Positions 17,588-27,119 of a stretch of DNA of 64,000 bases are shown here, piece by piece. The notes below the pieces were generated by a model. It saw only the letters and a list, made by a program, of their open reading frames with translations. It did no database searches and was not told where the DNA came from. Source of the stretch: Sedimentibacter sp. SX930. Its GTDB lineage: Bacteria; Bacillota; Bacilli; Lactobacillales; Aerococcaceae. The stretch spans positions 620,001 to 684,000 of the forward strand of contig MUZD01000001.1 of NCBI GenBank assembly GCA_002155105.1, written 5' to 3'. Each line of letters starts with the position of its first letter. Positions within the stretch are counted from its first letter, which is position 1. Made by a program: the position numbers and the translations under genes.

Positions 17588-19027
17588 ATGAAAATTTTAT
17601 TTGCCGCAAGTGAGGCTGCTCCTTTTTTTAAAACAGGTGGTCTCGGCGATGTCGCGTACGCATTGCCGAAAGAGTTAGTAAAACAAGGAGTGGATATCAG
17701 GGTAGTGCTTCCGTACTACTCGACCATGCCTGCAAAATACAAAGCAGAGATCAAGGAATTGATTCATTTCCGTGTGCAAGTCGGTTGGAAAAGCATGTAT
17801 TGCGGTGTCAAAACTTTGGAATTGGAAGGGGTAACTTATTATTTCATCGATAATCAGGCCTATTTCGATCGTCCGTCCTTGTATGGCCAAATGGATGACG
17901 CCGAAAGATTCGGTTTCTTCTCCTTGGCGATCTGCGAAATGATGGAAAAAATTGACTTCATCCCGGATGTCGTCCATGTGAATGATTGGCATACGGCTAT
18001 GGTTCCGGTCTTGCTTGTGGATAAATACCACTGGATCGAAGCATACCAAGGCATCCGTAAAGTCATCACGATCCACAATATCCGTTTCCAAGGTGTCTAT
18101 GATCCTTCCATCCTGACGAGTATCTTCGGGACAGGCATGAACATCTACCATGAAGCTGGCGTGAAGTATTATGAGAACGTCAACTTCATGAAAGGCGGCA
18201 TCAATTTCTCTGATGTCGTCACGACGGTCAGCCCATCTTATGCGAATGAAATCCAGACGCAGGAATTCGGTGAAGGGCTGGAAGGAACGCTGCAGTACAA
18301 CAGCTGGAAAATCAAAGGCATCATCAACGGAATCGATTACGATGTCAATGATCCGGAAACCGATCCGAAATTGGAATTCCATTTTTCAGCCGACGATTTG
18401 ACCGGTAAAGCGGCAAATAAAGCGGCTCTGCAGGAGCGTTTGGGATTGGAAGTGAATCCTGACATCCCGTTGATCACGAGCGTCGGGCGCTTGACGGATC
18501 AGAAAGGTTACCAACTTGTGCAGGAAAAAACCGAGGAATTATTGAATGCCCGCGATGTGCAGATTGCCATCCTGGGTACCGGCGAAGCGCAATACGAGAA
18601 CTCATTCCGTTATTTTGCCGCCAAATATCCTGATCGCTTTGCAGCGGTCATCGATTTTGACATCTCGTTGGCACAGCAGATGTACGCTGGCGCGGATCTG
18701 TTCCTGATGCCTTCCGCATTCGAACCATGCGGATTGTCGCAAATGATTTCTTTGCGCTACGGCACTTTGCCGATCGTGCACGAGACGGGCGGCTTGAAAG
18801 ATACCGTGGTCCCTTATAATTCCTACACGGGTGAAGGCACCGGGTTCACATTCATTGATTTCAGTGGGTATGCATTGCTCGGAACCATCTATCGTGCGCT
18901 GGATGTATATGAAAACCAACCGAAAGCCTGGGCCGAAATGGTTCGCGAAGCAATGAGCAGCGATTTCAGCTGGAAAGAACCGGCTAAGGATTATCTGGAT
19001 GTCTATCAGTCATTAGTCAACGAATAA
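17588..19027 (+). CDS. glgA: glycogen synthase (ADP-glucose)
   Basis: GlgA elongates alpha-1,4 chains from ADP-glucose. It has 479 residues, the usual GT5 length. MKILFAASEAAPFFKTGGLGDV carries the KxGGL ADP-glucose loop at the N-terminus. HVNDWHTAM is in the first Rossmann domain. SVGRLTDQKGYQL and the EPCGLSQMISLRYGTLPIVHETGGLKDTV block hold the donor-site Glu in the second domain. ATG 17588 is chosen because GAAGG lies nine bases upstream, while an ATG at 17579 directly touches that site. It stands between glgD (17 bases) and glgP (18 bases). Confidence 0.95.
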   Translation: MKILFAASEAAPFFKTGGLGDVAYALPKELVKQGVDIRVVLPYYSTMPAKYKAEIKELIHFRVQVGWKSMYCGVKTLELEGVTYYFIDNQAYFDRPSLYGQMDDAERFGFFSLAICEMMEKIDFIPDVVHVNDWHTAMVPVLLVDKYHWIEAYQGIRKVITIHNIRFQGVYDPSILTSIFGTGMNIYHEAGVKYYENVNFMKGGINFSDVVTTVSPSYANEIQTQEFGEGLEGTLQYNSWKIKGIINGIDYDVNDPETDPKLEFHFSADDLTGKAANKAALQERLGLEVNPDIPLITSVGRLTDQKGYQLVQEKTEELLNARDVQIAILGTGEAQYENSFRYFAAKYPDRFAAVIDFDISLAQQMYAGADLFLMPSAFEPCGLSQMISLRYGTLPIVHETGGLKDTVVPYNSYTGEGTGFTFIDFSGYALLGTIYRALDVYENQPKAWAEMVREAMSSDFSWKEPAKDYLDVYQSLVNE

Positions 19028-19045
19028 GAGGAGTTGGAAGCATAT

Positions 19046-21442
19046 ATGGCATTTGACGTTCAAGAGTTCAAAAAAGAATATAAAAAGAAATTTGAGGAAT
19101 TATTCGCTTACGGTTATGAGGCGGGTTCAAAAACGGAACAGTACATTGCTTTGGGGGACTTGGTCCGCGGACTCTACTCCGAGGATTGGATTAAAACAGT
19201 CACGGAGTACAACAACAAAAAGGAAAAGCAAATCTATTACTTTTCGATGGAGTTCCTGCCCGGAAGGATGCTGAAAAGCAATCTCCTGAATATGGGGATA
19301 CTGGACTGCGTCAGACAAGGCATGGAGGATATGGGCTTGGATTTGGATGAAGTCGCGCGTGCTGAAGTCGATCCGGCTTTAGGAAACGGCGGACTCGGCA
19401 GATTAGCTTCCTGCTTCATGGATTCGATCGCGTCGACCGGCCTTGCCGGAAACGGCAACGGAATCCGCTACCGTTATGGTCTTTTCAAACAAAAATTCAT
19501 CAACGGCTATCAGATTGAATTGCCTGAGAATTGGCTCCGCAACAAGAACGTATGGGAAGTCAGAAAAGAGAATAAAGCCGTCATCGTACGTTTCGGCGGA
19601 GAGGTCAGCTTTACTCAGGATGGGGACGGCAAATTGCGTGTGCGTCACGAAAATACCCGTGATATCTTAGCGGTTCCTTACGATACAGCGCAAGTCGGCT
19701 ACAATAACGGCGTCGTCAATAATCTGCGACTTTGGTCTGCAGAAATACCGTATGGTGATGAAGCACGTTTTTCGACGGAAGAGCAACGTGAAGAAGTCAA
19801 ACGTATCACCGAAGTATTGTATCCGGATGATTCCAACTATGAAGGGCGTCTATTGCGCGTTCAGCAGGAATACTTTTTCTCCTCTGCCGGCATCCAAAGC
19901 ATCGTCCGCTATTTCAAGCAATTAAATCTGGACTGGAGCCTTTTCCCGGATAAAATCGCCATCCACATCAACGATACGCACCCAACTTTGGCAATACCTG
20001 AATTGATGCGGATCCTGTTGGATGAAGAAGGGTTGACTTGGGACCAGGCGTGGGAAATCACGAAGAAAACAGTCAGCTATACCAACCATACGATTCTTCA
20101 GGAAGCAATGGAGCGTTGGCCGGAAACGATGATTTCAGATTTATTGCCGCGTATCTACCAGATTATTCAGGAAATCAACCGCCGCCATATCGACAAGAAA
20201 ACGCCTTTATACGGAGACGAATTATCGCAGCGCACTGCCATCATCGCAAATGGACAAATCAAAATGGCCAACCTTGCCATCATCGGCAGCCATAGCGTCA
20301 ATGGCGTCGCTAGATTACATACTGACATCCTGATGGCTGATACGCTGCATGACTTCTATGTGATGTATCCGCAAAAATTCAACAACAAAACCAATGGAAT
20401 CACGCAAAGGCGCTGGGTCCAGATTGCGAATGAAAATCTGACTGCGATGCTTGACGACACAATCGGGACGGAGTGGAAGAGCGATCCGGAAGACATCAAA
20501 ATTCTGAAGGCGCACCGCGACAATAAAAATGTCTTGGATAAGCTAGAACAAGTCAAGTTGGCAAACAAAGTACGTTTTGCAGCTTATGTACAGCAAGAGA
20601 TGGGCATCGAAATCGATCCGACTGCATTGTTCGACGTGCAGATCAAACGATTGCATGCTTATAAACGCCAATTGTTGAACGTTCTGCACATCTTGGACAG
20701 ATATCTGCAAATGAAGGATAATCCCAATGCTAACCTACAGAAGCGCGTCTTCATTTTCGGTGCGAAGGCTGCGCCTAGCTATTATTACGCAAAACAAATC
20801 ATCAAATTGATCAATTCGATTGCTTATCTGATCAACAATGACCCTTCCATCAATGACAAAATCAAGATTGTTTTCGTTGAGAACTATGGGGTCTCGTTGG
20901 CAGAGCTGATCATCCCGGCAGCCGATATCAGCGAACAGATCTCTCTTGCCGGCAAGGAAGCCTCCGGCACCAGCAACATGAAGCTGATGTCGAATGGTGC
21001 CATCACGATGGCAACATTGGACGGTGCCAATGTTGAAATTAGGGATCATGTCGGTGAAGACAATATCTTCATCTTTGGCCTGAAGAGTGATGAAGTGCAA
21101 GAATACTATCGCAATGGCGTGTACAATTCAAGAGATATCTACGACAAGAATCCGCGTTTGAAACGTATCCTGAATCTGCTTATTGATGGCACGATTCCAG
21201 GTGTCGAGACGGAAGGCCGGGATATCTTCGATTCGTTGGTCATGTACAACGACGAGTATTTCTTGCTGAAGGACTTTGACGGATACCTGCAAGCGCAATA
21301 TGAGGCAGATGTGGCCTTTTCTGACAGAGATAGATGGAACCGCATGGCACTGATGAATATCGCAAGCTCAGGGCCGTTTTCATCGGATTACACGATTCTG
21401 CGTTACGCGGATGAAATCTGGAAGATCAAACCACATTCCTAA
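19046..21442 (+). CDS. glgP: glycogen phosphorylase
   Basis: GlgP releases glucose 1-phosphate from glycogen chain ends with pyridoxal phosphate. It has 798 residues, normal for GT35. The PLP lysine is in EASGTSNMKLMSNGAITMATLDGAN, and the upstream VKRLHAYKRQLLNVL motif is also diagnostic. The N-terminal AEVDPALGNGGLGRLASCFMDS is the conserved active-site region. The start ATG 19046 is preferred over an earlier TTG that abuts the GAGGAG site. As last gene of the operon it couples storage to breakdown, and a strong hairpin follows. Confidence 0.95.
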   Translation: MAFDVQEFKKEYKKKFEELFAYGYEAGSKTEQYIALGDLVRGLYSEDWIKTVTEYNNKKEKQIYYFSMEFLPGRMLKSNLLNMGILDCVRQGMEDMGLDLDEVARAEVDPALGNGGLGRLASCFMDSIASTGLAGNGNGIRYRYGLFKQKFINGYQIELPENWLRNKNVWEVRKENKAVIVRFGGEVSFTQDGDGKLRVRHENTRDILAVPYDTAQVGYNNGVVNNLRLWSAEIPYGDEARFSTEEQREEVKRITEVLYPDDSNYEGRLLRVQQEYFFSSAGIQSIVRYFKQLNLDWSLFPDKIAIHINDTHPTLAIPELMRILLDEEGLTWDQAWEITKKTVSYTNHTILQEAMERWPETMISDLLPRIYQIIQEINRRHIDKKTPLYGDELSQRTAIIANGQIKMANLAIIGSHSVNGVARLHTDILMADTLHDFYVMYPQKFNNKTNGITQRRWVQIANENLTAMLDDTIGTEWKSDPEDIKILKAHRDNKNVLDKLEQVKLANKVRFAAYVQQEMGIEIDPTALFDVQIKRLHAYKRQLLNVLHILDRYLQMKDNPNANLQKRVFIFGAKAAPSYYYAKQIIKLINSIAYLINNDPSINDKIKIVFVENYGVSLAELIIPAADISEQISLAGKEASGTSNMKLMSNGAITMATLDGANVEIRDHVGEDNIFIFGLKSDEVQEYYRNGVYNSRDIYDKNPRLKRILNLLIDGTIPGVETEGRDIFDSLVMYNDEYFLLKDFDGYLQAQYEADVAFSDRDRWNRMALMNIASSGPFSSDYTILRYADEIWKIKPHS

Positions 21443-21455
21443 TCGAATGTTAATT

Positions 21456-21496
21456 GCAAACAAGGGCTGCCCCGGAAATGGGCAGCCCTTGTTTGC
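21456..21496 (+). terminator. hairpin after glgP
   Basis: A near-perfect 16-17 bp stem (21456-21472 with 21480-21496) with a short loop. There is no T-run after it, so it may be a weak terminator or an mRNA-protecting hairpin. Confidence 0.65.
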
Positions 21497-21510
21497 GGTT
21501 TAGCGGTGTA

Positions 21511-21559
21511 GTTCCCCGCCAAAGTGGCTTTTGGAGGGGAATCTCTGAGCATAAATTCA
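21511..21559. repeat. solitary hairpin repeat with conserved tail (unit E)
   Basis: TTCCCC (21512-21517) pairs with GGGGAA (21536-21541), with CCAAAG/CTTTTGG inside. Six bases later stands AGCATAAATTCA (21548-21559). The same 12-base tail follows the last unit of cluster B at 23764-23775, which links the two loci. Confidence 0.5.
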
Positions 21560-21611
21560 ATTCCAAAAAAAAAGCCCTGTTTAAGGGCGTCGGTGTTGCA
21601 TTAACGATTCG

Positions 21612-21974
21612 CTATTTATCGGTTTCGCGTTTGAAGTAGAATTCTTGTTCTTCCGCTTCATCGTAGATGGTCAGCGTAGGGGATGTATCCTTTTTCAGAA
21701 TCAGATAATAGCCGAAGTGGTCGCGGAAGACCAGTTCGTTGGGTTTGGCTTCTTCAAGGGTTGCTTTTAATTTTTTGTTGTTCAGGAGAATCTCCAGATT
21801 ATCAGTAATTTCAACCTTCAAGGACTGTGCGTCGTTTTTCCATGTGCCGATGTAAGGGGTATATGATGTTGATTGGCTCTTACCGGCATTGCGGTTTGAC
21901 TTGAACAAAGCAGAGCTGATGCTTGCGATTACGGATAATCCGACTACGATCCTCCAAGGATTATTTTTTTTCAC
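21612..21974 (-). CDS. DUF4828-like membrane-anchored protein
   Basis: A 120-residue protein with one N-terminal membrane helix (about residues 8-25, IVVGLSVIASISSAL) and a small extracellular beta-rich domain. TPYIGTWKNDAQSLKVEITDNLEILLNNKKL is the recognisable part, resembling DUF4828 proteins of lactic acid bacteria; I assign it tentatively. The GTG at 21974 follows GGGAGG with a 10-base spacer; an earlier in-frame GTG at 21992 would overlap that site. It is a single gene, convergent with the glycogen operon. Function is unknown. Confidence 0.75.
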   Translation of the reverse strand: MKKNNPWRIVVGLSVIASISSALFKSNRNAGKSQSTSYTPYIGTWKNDAQSLKVEITDNLEILLNNKKLKATLEEAKPNELVFRDHFGYYLILKKDTSPTLTIYDEAEEQEFYFKRETDK

Positions 21975-22186
21975 TGATTTGAAACCTCCCACACTAAGTT
22001 AACTCATAGTATATTCCTTTTTTTGCAAATGGCCATAGCATTAACAATACAAATATGTTACAAATGATGTAAAGTTTGAAAAGGTAATTGCCATAGCTGT
22101 GATATGATGATATTCTAAAGCATAAATGAAAAAACAATTACAAAATTAAAAAAGCATTAAAGAAATTAAGCGAGGAAGTGTTCGGG

Positions 22187-23548
22187 TTGAAGGTTATTAA
22201 ATTTGGCGGGAGTTCCCTTGCGAATGGAACTCAATTGAAAAAAGTATTGCAGATTGTGAAAGATGACGCAGACAGAAGAATTGTGGTCGTTTCAGCACCC
22301 GGAAAGCGTAATGACTCAGACGAGAAGGTTACGGATTTGCTGATCAAGTTGGCCGATGAGGTACAAAATAAAGAAGATCACCAAAAAACCCTGAAGACGA
22401 TCCTGAAAAGATATCAAGATATCGTCGATGAATTGGAGATCGATCCTAGTGTTATGGACATCATTTCCAAAAATTATGAGAAATTGATTCAGACAAAATT
22501 CTACAATGAATTGTATGCACTGGATGCTTACAAAGCAAGCGGTGAAGACAACAGTGCCATCCTTGTAGCTGCTTTTTTCAATAAAGAGGGCATCCCTGCC
22601 AAATACGTCAACCCGAAAGATGCCGGCCTTTTGGTCAGCGACAACCCTGGGAACGCGCGCGTATTGCCGGAATCTTTCAAGAATCTCTATGCATTGCGGG
22701 ATTCGAAAGAAATCATCGTTTTCCCGGGGTTCTTCGGTTATACGAAGGATGGTCAATTACTTACCTTCTCAAGAGGTGGATCGGACATCTCCGGCGCAAT
22801 CGTCGCCAATGGTGTCAAAGCCAGCCTGTATGAAAACTTTACGGACGTGGATGCCATTTATGTGGCAAACCCTAAAATGGTTAAACACCCTAAAAAAATC
22901 AAGCAATTGACCTATCGTGAAATGCGTGAATTATCCTACAGCGGATTTTCAGTCTTCCATGATGAAGCTTTGCAGCCGGCTTTCAGCGCGGGAATCCCGG
23001 TAGTCGTCAAAAATACAAACAACCCGGCTGCACCCGGTACCAGCATCACGAGAACGAAGCCTGAAAACAAGCAGATCGTTTCAGGCATCGCGAGCTCGAC
23101 CGGCTTCATGAGCATCTACATCGGCAAATACTTGATGAACCGAGAAGTCGGTTTCGGCCGCAGAGTATTGCAGATCTTCGAAGATTTCAACCTGAACTTC
23201 GAACACATGCCATCCGGTATCGACGATTTGTCGATCATCCTGCGCGCCAACCAGATGACGATGCAGCAGGAGCAAGAGTTGTTGTATCGCTTGAAGAACG
23301 AATTGGAAGCGGACGATGTAAATGTCAAGGGCGGCATCTGCTTATTGATGATTGTCGGCGAAGGCATGGTCAATTCCGTCGGGACAGTAGCGAAAGCCTG
23401 TACAGCACTGGCTGAAGCGGACATCAACCTGGAAATGATCAACCAAGGTTCATCAGAAGTCAGCATCATGTTCGGAATCGACGAAAAGGACGAAGCCAGA
23501 GCAGTCAAAGTGCTTTACGATGCCTTCTTCCCGGCCAAAAAAGATTAG
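22187..23548 (+). CDS. aspartate kinase
   Basis: It phosphorylates aspartate, the first step toward lysine, threonine, methionine and diaminopimelate for the wall. 453 residues. The kinase domain begins MKVIKFGGSSLA. The conserved FPGFFGYTKDGQLLTFSRGGSDISGAIVANGVKA block holds the substrate loop. Two ACT-type domains occupy roughly residues 300-450 (FEDFNLNFEHMPSGIDDLSI and INLEMINQGSSEVSIMFGI), typical of regulated lysine-sensitive forms. TTG 22187 is chosen since GAGGAAG ends eight bases before it; a GTG at 22178 falls inside that site. It is monocistronic and ends in a terminator. Confidence 0.92.
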   Translation: MKVIKFGGSSLANGTQLKKVLQIVKDDADRRIVVVSAPGKRNDSDEKVTDLLIKLADEVQNKEDHQKTLKTILKRYQDIVDELEIDPSVMDIISKNYEKLIQTKFYNELYALDAYKASGEDNSAILVAAFFNKEGIPAKYVNPKDAGLLVSDNPGNARVLPESFKNLYALRDSKEIIVFPGFFGYTKDGQLLTFSRGGSDISGAIVANGVKASLYENFTDVDAIYVANPKMVKHPKKIKQLTYREMRELSYSGFSVFHDEALQPAFSAGIPVVVKNTNNPAAPGTSITRTKPENKQIVSGIASSTGFMSIYIGKYLMNREVGFGRRVLQIFEDFNLNFEHMPSGIDDLSIILRANQMTMQQEQELLYRLKNELEADDVNVKGGICLLMIVGEGMVNSVGTVAKACTALAEADINLEMINQGSSEVSIMFGIDEKDEARAVKVLYDAFFPAKKD

Positions 23549-23555
23549 ATTAAAC

Positions 23556-23595
23556 CAAAAACGGGGCTGTCTCATAATGAGATAGCCTCGTTTTT
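23556..23595 (+). terminator. terminator after the aspartate kinase gene
   Basis: An A-run, ACGGGGCTGTCTCA, TAA loop, TGAGATAGCCTCGT and a T-run form an 18-bp stem. Confidence 0.9.
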
Positions 23596-23627
23596 CTGGT
23601 TTGATGGCAGGGATACCGGGTTGCTCA

Positions 23628-23775
23628 ACTCCGGTGAACGAATGCTGGTCGGAGCTGGGGTCGGAATCGGTGGCTGTTCTCCTGCGAAGCCACGGTGGTC
23701 GGAGGTGATGCTTTTTTTGTTGTTTAGCTCCGGCGGAAGGTCTTCTGCCCGGAGCTAATCGTCAGCATAAATTCA
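23628..23775. repeat. cluster B of GC-rich palindromic hairpin repeats (three units)
   Basis: The first two units are degraded: CTCCG at 23629-23633 with CGGAG near 23650, and CTCC...GGAG from about 23679 to 23704. The third is perfect: TTAGCTCCGG (23724-23733) with CCGGAGCTAA (23749-23758), with an inner GGAAG/CTTCT. The shared tail AGCATAAATTCA follows at 23764-23775. No gene lies in this 250-base stretch between two terminators. Confidence 0.65.
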
Positions 23776-23789
23776 TTTTTCCATAGAAA

Positions 23790-23841
23790 AGGGCTGTATC
23801 AAACCAGAAAATTCTCTTCTGGTTTGATACAGCCCTGTTTT
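23790..23841. terminator. 20-bp perfect terminator stem, bidirectional
   Basis: 23790-23809 pairs with 23817-23836 without mismatch, flanked by an A-run on the left and GTTTTT on the right. It serves the leftward P-type ATPase gene and backs up the aspartate kinase terminator. Confidence 0.9.
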
Positions 23842-23874
23842 TATGTTTTCAGCTATCACTAGCATGAGTAAAAA

Positions 23875-25818
23875 TTATTTTTCGTGCGCGAGTCCGCTGC
23901 TCGAAGTCTTTGCGGCAGGTTTGGCAGTGCCCTGAAAGTGGTGGGTAGGTATTTTCGCCAACAGCCTCAAGCTGTTCATGATGACCAGTATCGTGCTGCC
24001 TTCGTGTCCGACCACCCCGAGCGGAAGGTTGATGAGTTGGAACAGGTTTGATAGGATCAGAATGAGAATGACGGTGATCGAAAAGATGATGTTCTGCATG
24101 GTGATTTTTTTCAGCTTCTTCGACAAGCCATAACAATATTCCAACTTATCGAGTTCACTCTTCATCAGTACCACATCCGCTGTTTCCATGGCGATGTCCG
24201 TGCCTTCGCCCATAGCGATGCCGATGTCGGCGTTTGCCAGTGCTGGTGCGTCATTCACGCCGTCTCCGACCATGCCGACCAATTTGTATTTCGCCTGCAG
24301 ATCTTTCAGGATGGTGGTTTTATCTTCGGGAAGACAATTCGCACGGATTTCATCCACACCCAATTGCTTGCCGATCGTCTGCCCGGTTGCTTCATTATCA
24401 CCTGTAATCATGATCGTATGGACACCATTGGCTTTGAAAAAGGCGATCATGTCTTTTGCCTCTGACTTAGGCGTATCCAATAAAGCGTAATAGGCCACGA
24501 CCTTGTCATCCTGCGAAACGTAAATGACGGTCTTTCCTTCATTCTGGAGCGCGAAAGCCTCCTTTACGAATGGAGGCTCATTCAGTTCATCGGTTACGAC
24601 GAAGGTCTTTTTGCCGATTTTCCAATGGCTTCCGAATGCTTCGCCAGCCAAACCGAATCCGGTAAGATCCTGGATTGAATCCATCTGGGACTTCTCATAT
24701 TCCTTCGTATCGAGATGTTGGACCAACGCGGAAGCGATCGGATGGGTTGATGAGTGCTCCAACGCATAGACGACGGACATGATATGTTTTTCATCTGTGC
24801 CTGTCAGATAGCCTGCTTCCGTCACTACAGGTTTGCCTTCCGTCAGCGTGCCTGTTTTGTCGAATGCGATGCAATCCATGGCCGAGAAGTTCTCGATCGC
24901 GATGCCACCTTTGAAGAGGATACCGCGTTTGGCTGCATTGGAAATGGCGGAAAGGACAGCAGGAGTGGCCGATGCCACCAATGCGCAAGGGGAGGCGACC
25001 GTCAACAGCACCATGCCGCGGTAGAATGATTCATTCCAACCCCAATCCAGGAGGAAATAAAAAACGGCAATCATGACCGGCACAAAAATGAGGACGATTT
25101 TTACATAGGTGTTTTCAATGCGGTTGATGAAGCTTGCCGTCTTCGAAGGGGTCTTTTGCGCTTCTTCGACCATACGGATGATTTTGGCGAATAGGGTATC
25201 CTTGGATTCTTTCGAGACGGTCATCGTCAGCGCTTCGCTCAAGTTGATTGTGCTGCCGAAGATATCATCGCCGACAGTCTTTTCGACAGGGACGGATTCG
25301 CCGGAAATGGCGGCTTCATCGATCAGGCCTTGGCCCGATGCGATCGTGCCGTCGATGGGGATGCTGGCGCCTTTAGGGACCAGTAAGGTATCGCCGACTT
25401 TCAGATCCTTGACCGCAACGTCCTCGATTGAACCGTCCGGGTTGATGCGTTTTGCTATTTCAGGGACAATATTCATCAACGCGGTTATCGCTTGGGTACT
25501 TTTCTCTGTCGCGTATTCCTCAAGCGAACCGGAGAGCGAGAAGATGAAGATGAGCAGCGCGCCTTCCATCCAGTAACCGATAAGCGAGGCACCGACTGCG
25601 GCAAGCACCATCAATATATCGACGTTCAAGTGTTTATTTTCAAATGTATCGATGAATCCTTCTTTTGCTTGCTTATAGCCGCCTATGATGAACGATAGCA
25701 CGAAAATGATGGCTGCAGCAGTATCAAAGCTTTGCCATTGCAGCACAATGCCAAGAATGATGAGGATGCCGCTGATCATGGTTGCGATCATCGCTTTATT
25801 CTTGAATAAGTCTTTCAT
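23875..25818 (-). CDS. P1B-4-type heavy-metal ATPase (PfeT/ZosA/CoaT-like)
   Basis: A 647-residue metal-exporting P-type ATPase. Phosphorylation motif DKTGTLTEG, the HP motif in SSTHPIASAL, TGDN and GDGVNDAPAL are all present. The metal-path signatures are SPC in VASPCALVAS (instead of CPC) and HEGST in the last helices, which define subtype P1B-4, exporters of Fe(II), Co(II) or Zn(II). There is no N-terminal CxxC metal domain, also usual for this subtype. A perfect PerR-type box in front of the gene favours peroxide-induced iron efflux as in PfeT. AAGGAG lies nine bases before the ATG. Metal choice is inferred. Confidence 0.9.
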   Translation of the reverse strand: MKDLFKNKAMIATMISGILIILGIVLQWQSFDTAAAIIFVLSFIIGGYKQAKEGFIDTFENKHLNVDILMVLAAVGASLIGYWMEGALLIFIFSLSGSLEEYATEKSTQAITALMNIVPEIAKRINPDGSIEDVAVKDLKVGDTLLVPKGASIPIDGTIASGQGLIDEAAISGESVPVEKTVGDDIFGSTINLSEALTMTVSKESKDTLFAKIIRMVEEAQKTPSKTASFINRIENTYVKIVLIFVPVMIAVFYFLLDWGWNESFYRGMVLLTVASPCALVASATPAVLSAISNAAKRGILFKGGIAIENFSAMDCIAFDKTGTLTEGKPVVTEAGYLTGTDEKHIMSVVYALEHSSTHPIASALVQHLDTKEYEKSQMDSIQDLTGFGLAGEAFGSHWKIGKKTFVVTDELNEPPFVKEAFALQNEGKTVIYVSQDDKVVAYYALLDTPKSEAKDMIAFFKANGVHTIMITGDNEATGQTIGKQLGVDEIRANCLPEDKTTILKDLQAKYKLVGMVGDGVNDAPALANADIGIAMGEGTDIAMETADVVLMKSELDKLEYCYGLSKKLKKITMQNIIFSITVILILILSNLFQLINLPLGVVGHEGSTILVIMNSLRLLAKIPTHHFQGTAKPAAKTSSSGLAHEK

Positions 25819-25871
25819 GATTTGACACTCCTTCCTTATATGCCTTCATGATAGCACTAAAAAAGTCTAGA

Positions 25872-25886
25872 TTATAATCATTATAA
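25872..25886. promoter_or_regulatory. PerR box before the P1B-4 ATPase
   Basis: TTATAATCATTATAA equals the Bacillus PerR box TTATAATNATTATAA at all fixed bases. It lies 54 bases upstream of the ATPase start and covers the likely -10 region. A Fur-family paralogue could also bind. Confidence 0.8.
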
Positions 25887-25994
25887 TCAAACGGAAATGA
25901 ATCTCATTCTCAATATCCATATTTCTGACATAATTTGAAAGGGTCGAAAATTGCACACAGCAATAAAACCAGAAGGCTAACTTAAAATGACAGA

Positions 25995-26009
25995 TTATAA
26001 TGATTATCA
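25995..26009. promoter_or_regulatory. second PerR/Fur-like box
   Basis: TTATAATGATTATCA is one half PerR-like and one half Fur-like (TTATCA). It lies 177 bases upstream of the ATPase start and 32 bases left of the uppP terminator. Confidence 0.6.
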
Positions 26010-26040
26010 ATAAGAGCTCAAAAAGTTCTGGATGGCAAAA

Positions 26041-26067
26041 TAAAAAGCCATCCCCCAAGAGGATGGC
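26041..26067 (-). terminator. terminator of uppP
   Basis: Leftward, GCCATCC and GGATGGC form the stem, followed by TTTTTATTTT. Confidence 0.85.
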
Positions 26068-26079
26068 GAAACTGATTTT

Positions 26080-26901
26080 TCAGATAAACAGGAAATAGAC
26101 CAGGACGATTGCTCCAAGTACAATCCGGTACCAACCGAACGCTTTGAAGTCGTTGCGTTTCAGGTAACCGATCAGGAACTTGATGGCGACTATCGAAACG
26201 AGGAAAGCAGTAAGCATGCCCGACAAGAGAACAGCGAATTCAAGTCCGGTAAAATGAAAACCGAATTTGATGATCTTCAAAAAGCTGATCCCGAACATAA
26301 TCGGAATGCTCATGAAGAAGGAAAATTCCGTCGCGATGAAGCGGGAAGTGCCCAACACGATGCTCCCCAGAATGGAAGAACCGGAGCGCGATGTACCTGG
26401 AATGATCGAGAGTGCTTGGAACAAGCCGATCTGGAAAGCTTTCATATAGGTTAATTGGCTGAAATCGGTGATGCTTGGTTCGCGATCCTTATGCTTGTTT
26501 TCGATCACGATGAACAGGATCCCGTAGATGATCAGCGCCAATGCCACAACTGTCGCGTTCAGAAGGTTTTCGTCCGCCCAATCGTTCAAAGGCAAGCCGA
26601 TGACTCCAGCCGGAATGCAGCCGATGACCACTTTTTTCCAGATATCCCAAGTCTGTGTCTTCTCTTCCTTCGTTTTGCTAGGGGAGAAGGGATTCAGTTT
26701 GTGAAAATAGATGACGACTACCGCGAGGATGGCACCAAGCTGAATCACGTAGAAGAACATCTCTTTGAATGCCTGCGAAAGATTCAATTGGATGAACTCT
26801 TCAACCAAAATCATGTGTCCTGTGCTGCTGATGGGCAGCCATTCGGTGATACCCTCAACGATGCCGAGGATGATTGCTTTCAGTATTTCCATAAATTCCA
26901 T
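26080..26901 (-). CDS. uppP: undecaprenyl-diphosphatase
   Basis: UppP removes a phosphate from undecaprenyl diphosphate on the membrane so the lipid carrier can be reused for peptidoglycan and teichoic acid; overexpression of this family confers bacitracin resistance. 273 residues with about eight helices. The two diagnostic motifs are clear: [15 protein letters not shown] (about 17-31) and [10 protein letters not shown] (about 165-175), which form the active site. ATG 26901 follows AGAAAGGA by seven bases; earlier in-frame codons only add a non-family tail. Single gene with its own terminator. Confidence 0.95.
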   Translation of the reverse strand: MEFMEILKAIILGIVEGITEWLPISSTGHMILVEEFIQLNLSQAFKEMFFYVIQLGAILAVVVIYFHKLNPFSPSKTKEEKTQTWDIWKKVVIGCIPAGVIGLPLNDWADENLLNATVVALALIIYGILFIVIENKHKDREPSITDFSQLTYMKAFQIGLFQALSIIPGTSRSGSSILGSIVLGTSRFIATEFSFFMSIPIMFGISFLKIIKFGFHFTGLEFAVLLSGMLTAFLVSIVAIKFLIGYLKRNDFKAFGWYRIVLGAIVLVYFLFI

Positions 26902-27119
26902 ATAATATCCTTTCTGTTGTGCATTTTTTTGATACTCCACCATCTAGTATAGCGAAATGAAAAAGATTAGCCAATGCTTTTCATGGATTCTTAAGGAAAT
27001 GAGGGAGCGTTTTTGAATGTAAGCGGTGCAAAAGAATTTCACAATCCTAGTCTGTTTGTGGTAAAATGAAGTATACCAATTTTCACAAAAGCTCATTTAA
27101 ATAAGGAAGAGGCGATAGC

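Noticed and set aside
25872-25886. The AT palindrome as a chance AT-rich repeat
   Set aside because: All 14 fixed positions of the PerR box match and the position before a P1B-4 ATPase fits, so it is kept as a site.
27017-27031. TGTAAGCGGTGCAA before crr as a cre site
   Set aside because: The terminal CA is shifted by one base, so it misses a required position.
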